Assembly: GCA_963920665.1 (NCBI GenBank)
Contig: OY987271.1
Span: forward strand, 7,319,350 to 7,383,349
DNA: 64,000 bases
Reading direction: 5' to 3'
From: Straminergon stramineum
Taxonomy: Eukaryota; Streptophyta; Bryopsida; Hypnales; Calliergonaceae
A program made the position numbers and the translations under genes. Below the pieces are notes generated by a model. It saw only the letters and a list, made by a program, of their open reading frames with translations. It did no database searches and had not been told where the DNA came from. Shown here piece after piece: positions 24,226 to 34,571 of the stretch (the stretch's first letter is position 1; each line of letters starts with the position of its first letter).

Positions 24226-24783
24226 CCCGGGTATGCAACTCTTGCATTATATGCAGGGGTCATCGACATTAAAATAGCTTAGAGGATGGCTTTTGTAAAA
24301 ATGATATCAAATTAGAAAGACCAAAAAGTTGTGGGAAGACTAAATTTAGAAAAATGAAATGTAAAAAACATTGGATTATATACATTTTAGAAAAAAATCA
24401 CAATATATATATGAAGAATTTAGACACTTATACATAAGTTTTGAAAATCCATACAAGAAGTTCCCTCCAATTAAAATTAAAATTCATTCCTAGAATTTTA
24501 TTTATAATAAAAAAATCTTAAATTTTTATTAAAAAGCCCCCAAAGTTGGGTAGTTTGTCCCACAATATATGTATTAAAAAAACTCATATAATTAGGTTTT
24601 GAATGCTATTATTGTTGTCAATGAATATTCATTTCATGTACATAATTATATTTTTGGATTCCTTTTTAAGAGGGCTACAAGAGTTTTCTACATTAAAACA
24701 AATTAAATCCCTTGAGATTGGACTAAAATGCATTATAAGTAATTATAATCAGGGCCATAAAATATGGGAGTTACTTACCTGGG
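24226..24783. mobile_element. hAT-like MITE, copy 1, 8-bp target duplication
   Basis: Inverted ends are CCCGGGTATGCAACT (left) and CCCAGGTAAGTAACT (right, reversed). Flanking 8-mers ATGTTATA (24218-24225) and ATTTTATA (24784-24791) differ at one base, as expected for an aged 8-bp target duplication typical of hAT elements. The interior is 558 bp, AT-rich and without transposase. It is homologous along its length to the element at 32237-32742. Confidence 0.8.
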
Positions 24784-24791
24784 ATTTTATA

Positions 24792-25164
24792 TTTCAAAAT
24801 ATCTATATGTCAAGAGAACCTCATTTCAATCCTTTCGAACAAATTTTATTGAAAAAATGATACTATTTTGCTGGTAATTGAGTTTAGAAAGAATTTTGAA
24901 GTTTGTTTTCAAAATTAAAAAAACATTGATGATATTATTGGTGAGTCTAATTGTATAGATGGAATCTAAAATTCACAGTCTACAACTTTAATTTGTAAAC
25001 CAATTCCGAAATATTTTTCCAAATAGTACTTTATAATAATTTTTTTCAAATTGTCAATTCTAGAGAAGACTCTAGGTCTATGCTTAGGGGTTAAAGATGT
25101 TTTGGTGTATTTAAATTGCAAGAAAGTATTACAAAATCCACCTTAATTGATAAACTCACCTAGG
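24792..25164. other. Intergenic, AT-rich
   Basis: Nothing recognised between the hAT-like MITE and the foldback repeat at 25165. Confidence 0.5.
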
Positions 25165-25590
25165 TTTTTGGGTTGGGATGAACTACCCCCCTCACTCGTC
25201 GCCCCAAATCATTCCAGGGGTGCAAGTAAAACAAAAGCCCCCCTATTTTTGTGCTTGAAAAAATTATCTTGAAAAATTTAATTTTTACGTTTTTGTCCTC
25301 CTAAGTAAAATAAAAGCCCCCCTATTTTGTACTTGAAATATTTTATCTTATACATCTCCCCTAGCTAATTTATGGCCTCTAATTGCAAATATGAATTCAA
25401 AATTTGCAAATTTCTTCATGTGTGTGAAATAAAAAATCTCCGTTTTTTTGTTTTTTTTCTTGAAGTACATGGACAATTTCTATTGATTAAGGAAATACTA
25501 CACAAAACCAAAAGATGGGGTCTTGGCAAATTTTAGTGTTTTCCCTTGGGGACAAGGGAGGGGTTAGTTCACCTTGGCCAATTTTTGGAG
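25165..25590. repeat. Foldback repeat with internal tandem duplication
   Basis: The left arm (GATGAACTACCCCCCTCAC near 25177) is inverted relative to the right arm (GGGAGGGGTTAGTTCACC near 25555), with matching TTTTTGG at the outer ends. Inside, a segment of about 80 bp is repeated directly at 25224 and 25302 (AAAGCCCCCCTATTTT). It could be a MITE, but flanking duplications are not evident. Confidence 0.55.
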
Positions 25591-25728
25591 CCCCCCTATC
25601 CCCCACAAAAATGAATAAATTTAATGCAATGGGTCTCCCAATGTTCACTAAAGAAAAATGAAAAAAAGAAAAGAAAAGAAAAAAAGAAAAAGAAAAATAA
25701 CTGGAAAAAACCCTTAATATAAATAGAG

Positions 25729-26092
25729 TAGGGGTAGTCATAGTTCTTCCATTGTCTTGGATTTCCGTGGAGAATGGGAATGTGCTAATTCCGGGTTGGC
25801 TTTCCGCATGCCTGAGGAAAGGGAATATTTTTCTTCAGAGAAATTTTCTCCATGCCCATTCTTGTCTTCCAAAAGTGAAGAAGGCGCATGGAGAAAACTT
25901 CTCCAAAGAAGATTATTCTATTTCTGACTACACTATTGCTCTCCATTGGCTCCACACTAATTCTCCACATCTCATTTTATAAACAAATCAAGAGTGTCAC
26001 ACTTCCTTCACCCGCTAATCTTCCCATTGGTTCCTATTACTTCTCATTCTCCATAGAAATTTTTGATGGTAGAGGAACTATGACTATCCCTA
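25729..26092. mobile_element. MITE-like foldback element flanked by TA
   Basis: Inverted ends are GGGGTAGTCATAGTTCTTCC (left) and GGGATAGTCATAGTTCCTCT (right, reversed), each preceded by TA. Secondary inverted segments inside (GGAGAATGGGAA against CTCATTCTCC, and TTTTCTCCATGC against GCATGGAGAAAA) make a complex hairpin. It is related to the element at 9200-9545. Confidence 0.65.
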
Positions 26093-27348
26093 GAGCATAA
26101 TGAGCATTTGTGAATTCCAGTGAATCTAGACAAGGATTCAAAGCATCACCACCCATCTTGCTTGATGCAAGGGTGGTTTGGTTGGCAAAATGCTAGGCCA
26201 TCTACTTTGCAAGCTAGGTGGAAAGGGAGTGCCCCACCAACAACCTGTTAACCAGACAATCTAATGTGAATAGTGAGGTAATTCAAGGAATAGAAGGTAT
26301 ACGTAGTTCCCGCGCTCAACTTCCGCACTCAGCTTCCACGGGCATTGTGGAAAGGCAACCTTTTCTTGTCTTCTCCTATTTTGCTAGCCAACTTCAATTG
26401 GCAAGCCGGCTTGCAAAACCACCCCCATTTGCAAGCCAACGTCGACTTGCAAGCCACACTTGCAAACAAGTCATCCGTTTTGCAAGACGGTTGGGGATGC
26501 TCTCACAGCCTCCGCTCCAGCTAGCAGCCGTAGGCTCCAAGTCTGAGTCAGCTCCGACAAATCTGCGCCTCCAAACGGAGGCCGGGAAGGCGTGAGCACG
26601 AAGGCAAGAAGCAACTGACAGACGCAGGGAGACGCGCGTGGCGGCGCTTGGACCCAACTACAGTCGTCACGTCCACGCCAGCTTTCCCGCAGCCAGACGC
26701 TCCCACACGGCAGCGTCTATCCCACCATAACTCCCAGTGCCTCCCGCCGGCATCGCGACCGTCACGACTTTCACCCTCTAATAAGTTAGTCGCTCCACTT
26801 GCACCTCGTAAGTTACTCGTATTGATTTGCGCGGCGCTCCCTTGTACCGACTCCACGACGCCCAAATCCAGGTACTCAGTGGGACCACCCAGAAACGGAT
26901 GGATGCGAACTCTTTCATTGCGGACTGAACTTATTCAATGCCGCAAGCTCCAAGGCGGAAAGCAGCACTTTCCTCTCCACCTGCACTGCGGCATATACTT
27001 CGCGCCACTAGACTTTGTGCCGTCGTCTAAACTTAGAAAAACAGACGACCTCTCGGGTTTCTAGTCGCATTCGTCACGGACTCTTTGCAGTCTGCTCCAA
27101 GACTCTTTGGGTCTCGTCTGTTCCGAGTTTGTTGTTGTGGGAGCTTGAGAGATGGAGCCCGTCATGGCATTCTGAGGGTTGGTTCCAATCGCTGAATGGG
27201 GGCAATTCCATGCTCTAGCTAGCTTGCACAATCATTTCTCACTGAATCGACGGCAATTGCGATCTGTACAGTTTGTCGAATTCGATCTTGTTTTGAGCTA
27301 GCGGCATTCTCTTGATTCTGTTTCTCTTGTATCATTGGATTTGGTGAG
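26093..27348. other. GC-rich upstream region of the first GDU-like gene
   Basis: Base composition rises sharply from about 26400. A cluster of TTGCAAGCC/GGCTTGCAA words lies at 26395-26490. The open frames at 26218-27218 overlap on both strands, have high charge and no recognisable domain, and are more likely promoter and 5' leader sequence than genes. Confidence 0.5.
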
Positions 27349-28767
27349 ATGGAGTTCAGGAGAATGGGGTCTGACTTTGGATCCCGTCGCTTTCGAGATG
27401 GTGAGTAGACTCCGCGCCGTTTCTTTCCGTTTGCGTTGCTTCTGTCGAAGATTGCGTGTGTGAGTGAATAGTGGGTTTCAGAGTAGTGACTTCCGTCGTG
27501 GGACGCAACTTGCCAGCTAGTGTACATCCTCGCATCGGTTTCGTGCGCTCGTTCCCTGATTGAATTTGTCACCTAGCTCATTGAGATGGGTATCAGTTTT
27601 CAATGTCGAAAACGCATCGTCATTCTTCGTTCTTCTTGGTTCGTGCTCCGTGATTGGTAACGCATTTTCATACTGTCAACCTCTATCTAGAAAATTGAGA
27701 GCAAGATCTTTCAAAGTCTTGTTTAAGAATTCTCTCCGCGTTGGTATTGATCCTCCCATTCCAATGTTTAAAGCACTCCAAGTTATACATTCTGGCTTCT
27801 GGAGAGAACTGGAGAGAAATGAGTGGATTCTTTAGTGAACGAGCTGGCGTAGATTACGAGACTGTTCGATTACAAGGTCTTGCCTAGTAAACTAAGCTGA
27901 AACCCACGAGTGATCACGCAAGTGTGGAAAGCATGACTAATGAGCAAGTCGAAGTGATGACGAGGATCATGATTTGAATGGAGCAGCTAGTCGAGTATCG
28001 TGTAGGGATATGAATCTCTGCGATTGCTTGTGAGTGCACATTTCCTGCGCGCGCTTCATGCCTCGCGTTATGTGAACTAGTCATGAAATGGAAATGAAAT
28101 GAAATTCTTGCTGTGAACTCTCCGAATTGTCTCGTTTTCTGAATCTGACAAGCTCTTTCAATTGCGTTCTGTTTGTTCCGCAGCTGCGCGTAAGCTCCTG
28201 GACGCCCCAGATTCCAGTGCCGTCAACAACACCTACGTGTGCCGCGACGTGAAATCCGGCGGCGCAGTGAGCTGCCAGAACCCCCACACGCTCGTCATCA
28301 TTGTGGCCGGGATGGGGTGCATGATGTTCCTCGTCACTCTTGCCTTGCTGCTTCTCTGCTGGTCCGTCGTCCGCCAACGCCGCATCGAGCGGGAGCGTCG
28401 CGAAGCCAACGGCGGCGAGTCTCCAGACCAGACGTCGTCGTCGACCACTTCAGCCGCAACGGCAGCCCTACCCCCCGTGGACTCACCAGAGTTTGACGAC
28501 GCCGTGTTGGTGCAACTCCCGGGTGACGAGAAGCCGCAGTTCTTCGCATTGCCTAAGCCTTTTCCTGCTGATGCGCTTCACAAACAAGACTTCAAGAAAT
28601 CGACAACTGATGTTGCCATCAAAATCGAAGAGAAGGACCCATCCTCTGGGGATCCTATTTCACAGAATGCAGACTCCGAGCATGACCCTGCCAATCCTAA
28701 TTTGGAGGATGCGTGTGTACCAAGCTCGGATGGCCACTTGCACAATCCTCTATTTGCACCTCGATAG
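27349..28767 (+). CDS. GLUTAMINE DUMPER-like single-pass membrane protein
   Basis: Modelled as two exons, 27349-27400 and 28184-28767, with a phase-1 intron, giving 211 aa. Exon 1 encodes only 17 residues and ends at a good GTGAGT donor; its use is inferred from phase. One transmembrane segment spans about residues 54-80, followed by a basic stretch (RQRRIERERR) and a low-complexity Ser/Thr/Ala linker. Residues 124-144 (VLVQLPGDEKPQFFALPKPF) match the VIMAG region of plant GLUTAMINE DUMPER proteins, where VIMAG is followed by (D/E)-x-(K/R)-P-(T/Q)-(F/Y)-(L/F)-A-x-P; here the VIMAG core itself is altered. GDU proteins are small membrane regulators of amino acid export in Arabidopsis; this role is known only for the family. 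The C-terminal tail is longer and more acidic than usual. Confidence 0.7.
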
Positions 28768-30016
28768 CAATCTTCACATTGTATGTGTTCTGGTACAGGT
28801 TAAGTTGTGTTTTGCAGGGGATTGAAATTTCCCCCGCATCTGTGGTGTCAGTACGGGAGTCACGGTTGTGCACTCTCCCATACCCCCAATCCCATCTCGA
28901 TGAATTGTGCACTCTTCCCCTTCTGTGCCGAGTCCTGCAATGAGCTGGTTGAGCCCTAATTCATGGAGCTTTGGAGATGAAGAACAGAGGTGTCACGGTT
29001 GTGTTGTGCCGTATTCTTGAATCTTGAGAAATGGAGGATGTGGTCTCTTCAGGATCCGCCAGTCAATTCTCTCAAGGGGGTGGTAGTTGAAGTCCAATTC
29101 ATTGGAGTCCCGGTTGGCCACTTTTGCGAATCGGGGGAAATGAGCTTGCGAAAGTTGACTGAAACCTGATATTTGGAGTACTGGCGACGAAGAGTGGGAG
29201 TTGAAGAAGTTTGCAAGGAGAATGCGCTTGCGCTTATCTGTCTCTTCATTTTTGGGGCAAGAGAGTAGAGATGAAGTGCGAGGGACTTTTGGAATTCCAG
29301 GAGGTCCATGTAAGCTGGGTACCGTGACTCTAATTTCATCCTCGTTATGTTCAATTCTACGGTGACTCCACCTCTTTTGAACCTCTTTATGTTGAGGAGC
29401 ATTTTTGTAAAATTTGAGTCTTAGTAGTAGTTCGTGTTGACAAAGAGTAGAGGCTTGTTAGAAAGGGTGACTAGTTTTCGGCAGAGATTATTTCACCACT
29501 CAGTTGGTTCAGTTTTGTTAAGTTTAGTTGGATTGATAGTTTGGTAGAGTGGTTCTATAGATTCCTCCAATTTTATCGTGGAGTTGTATCGTTTTTTCCA
29601 ATTCTATATTGATATTTATGTTTGAACATTTCTCCAGTTCTTATGAAATATTGAAATATTGACTGCTGTTCGTTTTGAGCAATTGTTTCAATAGTTGTTG
29701 AGACTTTGTGCAAGGACAGGAATTTGGATTAGTTGTATGAATTTGTTACGTGTACCGGTTTATGGTTATTACTCGAGGAAGCCATCTTGGAGATTCATGA
29801 ATTGAGAATTTGGGTGTAGGGAGCTTTTGCAGCTTAGTGACTCCATTATTTTTTCGAATTTTTTACCACCTTTTGTCAAGCACATGCAAGTTTTGAATGT
29901 GATGGAAGCAAGTAATTACCAGAGTACGTTCGCAATTTGCAGCTTCTTTGCTATGTTCAATAATGGCGGCGCAAATAGTGTTTGAACGGCATTCAGTCAG
30001 ATGTGCGTTTGATGTG
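28768..30016. other. 3' flank of the GDU-like gene, no further gene recognised
   Basis: The first several hundred bases are moderately GC-rich and probably transcribed as 3' untranslated sequence. The open frame on the minus strand at 29049-29402 shows no recognisable domain. The rest is AT-rich. Confidence 0.5.
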
Positions 30017-30613
30017 TACAGTGGGCTACAGTTCATTTCCGAATTTGTGGATCCTCCTGAGATTAGGAGAACTTTGGGAGGCCAGTGTGCGCTCAGTACT
30101 GAATGGAATTTCGAATTGTGAATTGCGTTGGAATCGCACTGAAGTCTACTTTATCATCATCAGAAACACACATATCTAATTCAAAATCATACAAAGAGTT
30201 TGATGTTTTCTATACACTATGTACTATCTAGTGTTGCCAACATTTGTGAAAATTACAACTTGTATTCAATGGTACATATAAGAAATGAACCCTCTCAATT
30301 GCTTTAGAGATACTTGTTCTCATACCACTTGAATTTCTTGTACGATTCTTGCATGTTCTTCACCCAAATGCAAAAGATCTTTGACTATCCTATGGTTCTC
30401 ATAAATAGTGAATAAAAGAAATTCAAATTGTTGTATCATTTTATATTATTCATTTTTCACTTGTTATGAAGTTGAAGTGCACTTCATTTCCATTCCAGCA
30501 CAATTTGTGGTTTCAAAATTGGTTCATTTTTGAGCACACTAGAGCTTCCTAAAGTTGTTGAACTTTCTAGTGAACAGATTGAAAATTTCGTAAATGAACT
30601 GTAGCCCACTGTA
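30017..30613. mobile_element. TA-flanked MITE with CAGTGGG ends
   Basis: The left end TACAGTGGGCTACAGTTCAT and the reversed right end are identical over the first 22 bases and then continue with one mismatch (CCGAA against ACGAA). The ends begin with TA followed by CAGTG, a common Tc1/mariner terminus. The interior (597 bp in total) has no transposase. Only three bases separate it from the Tc1-like element that follows. Confidence 0.8.
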
Positions 30614-30616
30614 CTA

Positions 30617-31854
30617 TACAATACCCTCCAATAAGTCTTGCAACCCCACTATGAAGCCCTTCAAATTTTTTCTTTTTGACTCCATTTTAAAAATACTCTA
30701 TCAAAACTATCCTATTATATCTATTGCTTTATGGAACCTTAATCAACATATGGAATTTCAATGTCAAAAAATAGGAAATCCATTTTTGGTGACTTATTTT
30801 ATTAGTTTTTCATGGCCTTACATAATAATTAATTGAAAAATAGATGTGATGATTTTTTAAGATTTGATTGCACAAGTATTTAGGAAATATCATTGTTCAC
30901 ATCTTTCATGTTACAAAGACTCACATTATGTAGGTAAAATTTTCCTCTATGTGATTTTTCAATTTTCTTTCATAAACATTTAAGGCAAAGAGAAACAAAC
31001 CCATTTATAAGAAAAAATTGAACAAATGTTGTCAAATAGGGTATCATTAGAGAGCTCTAGTACTATAGAAGCCTACTATAACATGAATTTTACATTATGT
31101 CTTGTTCATTAGCAACTACTTTGCATCAAAGTGGTACATACACTACCATCAAATACTACAACTTTGAGCTACCATCACAACTTCCATTCGGTTTGGCATT
31201 GTAGAAATTATCTTTTTGATACTTTCTTGAGGTATATCCTCCCAAGTCTAATTCACTAATGTCCACATTTGGTCTTTGTTATGGGGTCTACACCTCCTTT
31301 GCACTTGATCTTTAACTTTCTTCCATAAGTTTTCTATAGGATTGAGGTTAGAAGAATTTGGTTGGTAGTCAATGACTTTCATATTATATCAAGGTGCAAG
31401 GTTAACTAACACTATTTAGAACTTCACAAAGTTTGCTTACAGAACTCCTAGCAATACCACATACACAATATTCTAGACAAACATTGATCTTTTCTCACAA
31501 AACTTCTAGGCAATGTCTACAAGCAACAATCACTAGAAGCATGCATGCAATAATGTTGATCCTCTCAACTCCAAAGTTGGTGACATCTACTACGTGTGAT
31601 CTCCTACAACGAAATTTTTAAGTGTAGCACTGTACCTTTGAACTCAATATAGTGTTTTCAAAATCAACCACCTCTCACCAAAAGAGATATTTTTAAAAAG
31701 TGAAATGAGGTACAACAAGGTACATAACTCACCTTGTACAAGGCAAAAAATCTCAATCAAATACCTAAATTTACCTACCAAGAGTATGTTTTGTATCAAA
31801 TTGCTTGGTAGAGAATTAGACATGGGGTTGCAAGACTTATTGGAGGGCACTATA
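30617..31854 (-). mobile_element. Tc1-like DNA transposon, degenerate
   Basis: Inverted ends of about 30 bp start TACAATACCCTCCAATAAGT on the left and TATAGTGCCCTCCAATAAGT on the right (reversed), then CTTGCAACCCC in both. All differences are transitions and the implied ancestral terminus is TA-CAGTGCCCTCC, typical of Tc1 elements. Total length, 1238 bp with both TA dinucleotides, is normal for an autonomous Tc1/mariner element. The minus strand carries a decayed transposase C-terminus at 31156-31380. Confidence 0.85.
31156..31380 (-). pseudogene. Decayed Tc1-type transposase fragment (C-terminal part)
   Basis: Read from 31380 downward in one frame, the translation contains NSSNLNPIENLWKKVKDQ and then, after an in-frame TAG at 31248-31250, WEDIPQESIKKIISTMPNRM. 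This is the conserved Tc1 pattern (D-W-P-x-x-S-x-D-L-N-P-I-E-N-x-W, then W-x-x-I-P-x-x-x-I-x-x-x-x-x-S-M-P-x-R), with the Glu of PIEN as the third catalytic acid. Plant mariner-like elements instead carry a NSPDLNxLDLGFF-type block, so this is the Tc1 branch. The N-terminal half is not readable. Confidence 0.85.
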
Positions 31855-32228
31855 CAATGGAAGAAGTGCAACAACCTACAGCAAGACACTCTTTTTTGTA
31901 AAGTGAACCACAATTTTAGAACAACTTACATATCTTTCTCCATCTTTTTGATAGTCTGTTGCTTGAACTAGAATGTGATTGCTTTTGCATACTTGTTGAA
32001 ACGCAAGCAATTGCAAATGTAGTTGAAGAAGAGTATCGCAATACAAAAGAGTTTGGTTGAATTCATTAACAATTTTCAACCGTCTAATGCATAAAATGCA
32101 CATTGTGTCATGATTTCATCCATTTGTACAATTTACTATTCCGTAAGTCCTTGTGACATCCCTACAATCTTCAATGAAACATTGTTTGTTTCGATGGAAC
32201 CCATGAGGTTCCCATTTCAACTCTCCAT
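31855..32228. other. Intergenic between transposons
   Basis: An open minus-strand frame (31876-32103) has no recognisable domain. It adjoins the Tc1-like element but lies outside its inverted ends. Confidence 0.45.
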
Positions 32229-32236
32229 GTTGACAT

Positions 32237-32742
32237 CCTGGGTACGCAACTCTTGTATTATATACAAGGGTCATCGGCATTAAAACAGCTTAGAGGACGG
32301 CTTTTGTTAAAATTATATCAAATTAAAAAGACCAAAAAGCTAGGTGAAGACTAAATTAAATGAAAAAAATGCTGAATTGCATACATTTTAGAAAAAACCT
32401 CACAATATATATGAAGAATTGAAACACCTATGCATAGTTTTAAAAAATATATACAAAGAAGTTGGGTCTAGTTAAAATTAAATTTTTATTAGAAAGCCCC
32501 CAAAGTTGCCTAGCTCGGCCTATGATACATGTATTAAAAGAACTCATATAATTAGTTTTTTAATGCTATTATTGTCTTCAAAAATATTTGTTTCATGTAC
32601 ATAAGTATATTTTTGGATTCCTTGTTAAAAGGGCTACAAGATTATTCTACATTAAAACAAATTACATCCCTTAAGATTGGATTCAAATGCATTATAAGTG
32701 ATTATAATTAGGGTCATATAATATGGAAGTTGCGTACCCGAG
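32237..32742. mobile_element. hAT-like MITE, copy 2, perfect 8-bp target duplication
   Basis: Inverted ends are CCTGGGTACGCAACT (left) and CTCGGGTACGCAACT (right, reversed). GTTGACAT is repeated exactly on both sides (32229-32236 and 32743-32750). The interior parallels copy 1 at 24226-24783 throughout, with shared blocks such as GACCAAAAAG, AAAGCCCCCAAAGTTG, TTTCATGTACATAA and GGGCTACAAGA. The length is 506 bp with no coding capacity. Confidence 0.9.
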
Positions 32743-32750
32743 GTTGACAT

Positions 32751-34571
32751 TGCTTGCATGGGGGCCTTTTTATGCTATGAGAGCTTTGTTTGCATGGGGA
32801 GGGGGTTTGTTCCTCCACTTGTTCCTAACGGGGATTGGTCCATGGTTGTGTTTGGTCTATCTTTGTTGCGGTCCTTGAAGGCCGTATGTATCCAAAAAAA
32901 ATTAAACTTGCATGTTGATGAATCTTTTTTGTTGCCATTGCATTGCAATGGGATTTATTCTAATAATCCAAAAAAGAGGAAATAGTGGCTTAGAAGTTTT
33001 TTCAATTCAATATATGTTGAAGTCAAGATATATTGAATTAAGCCATGGTCTTGAATGGTGACGATTTTAAAGATTGATATAGCTTATGCCATAATCCAAT
33101 TTAGATTTCTAATTTAAAAATATACACTTGTAGAAATTCAACCGAAATGTCTTTACAAGTTCAAAATTTGAACTATGCGAACATATTTAGAATTCTACTC
33201 AACTATTGTGTATGTAATATATTAGTGATGCTTACCATGCCTAGCTTTATTTATAGGAGTAATGAAACATATTTTGGAGTGTACATAAGCCATTGCATGA
33301 AGTTGGAATTGGTGTAGACCAATCTTCAAGTTTAAAGAGAGTACTTGATTTCTTATCTAAAATAAACCCTTCCATCATATGTCATTTACATGAGAGGGCA
33401 CTTAATAAAGATACTATCTTTTAAAAAAGACACCCAAGATAACATTCATTACATATGTTATTTTAGCTATTCTTATTCTTATTTTGATTTTAAAGAGACA
33501 ACTAAAGGCAAAGACTTTCTATATGTTGCAATACTATTGTTCCTTTTAGAGCAAATTAATTGCAATGACAACCTTTGAAAGACAAAAATCTTAGCCTTGG
33601 ATAGTGGGTGTTTTGAGTGCATCTTTCTTCTATAGGGCATGGTAGTTAGAGCATTGCCACTTGTCAAGTAACCTTTGGTGGATTCAACTATGCTTATGGT
33701 TCTTGCAATTTGGTAGTTTTTTACTAAGTCCTCTTATCAACTATAGTAGTAAGTGGTTGGAGGCACTTGATTTCTAGACAAGGACCAATGTTATGACTGT
33801 ATTGGCAATGTTCTTAGCCAACATGAGGAGTAGCCATTTTGGCCCATTTTTGCAGAATAAGACACAACAATACAATGAAGACAAGCAATGTTATATCTTG
33901 TTTATTGAATGTAACCCTAGTGTCATCCTTACACATTCATCCAACTACCACCTTTGACGCACACTAGATTTAGGGTTAACTTCAATAATACTTTGTATAT
34001 AATCTTTTTGCTTAATTCAAAGTTCATCACTTTTGAACACAATTCACAAAGAAGTGATGTGGACTAGAACTCTAGCATGTTGGCCACTTGATTTGCAAGG
34101 CCATCATGGGAGAGAACACAAAGGTTGTGTTCTCCAATGCTCTAGCCAGGCCCTTTTGCCATCCAAATATATGCCTCTTCTTTTTCCTTTCTTGTGCACA
34201 AATCTTTTCTATTGGAGATGAAAGTAGAAACTTTCCTTCTTACTAGGTAAGTGTGGATTGAATAAGACTCATAGAACTATGTATACTTCTAATCATCATG
34301 CATATGTCTCTTCTACCTCATTCAATCATCACTTACCTCATGAGAAAAACAAGTGCTTCCACTTTCATGTGAATGGGAAGAGTCATGTGAACATGAAAGG
34401 TTAACGACGCGACGATAGTGAGGGAGAAGAAGAGGCACGTACCCACTGCCCCTCCCACTGCATCACAACTCAAAACAGGAGTAAGCTTTCGCCAGGAAGC
34501 TGCAGAAACACATACACGCCCCAAAACCAACTTAATTAGCTGGGTTGTGGGTCTTCGATACTCGTTGCAAC
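32751..34571. other. Intergenic upstream of the EF-hand gene
   Basis: No gene is recognised. Short hairpins occur near 33012 (AATTCAATATAT against ATATATTGAATT) and 34110 (GGAGAGAACAC against GTGTTCTCC). The last 200 bp, which become GC-richer, probably contain the promoter and 5' leader of the gene at 34572. Confidence 0.5.

Noticed and set aside
26218..27218. Several overlapping frames on both strands in the GC-rich region
   Set aside because: Frames on both strands without motifs are expected in GC-rich promoter/leader sequence upstream of the GDU-like gene.
31876..32103. 75-aa minus-strand frame beside the Tc1-like element
   Set aside because: Checked as a transposase N-terminus; it lies outside the inverted ends and shows no helix-turn-helix pattern.
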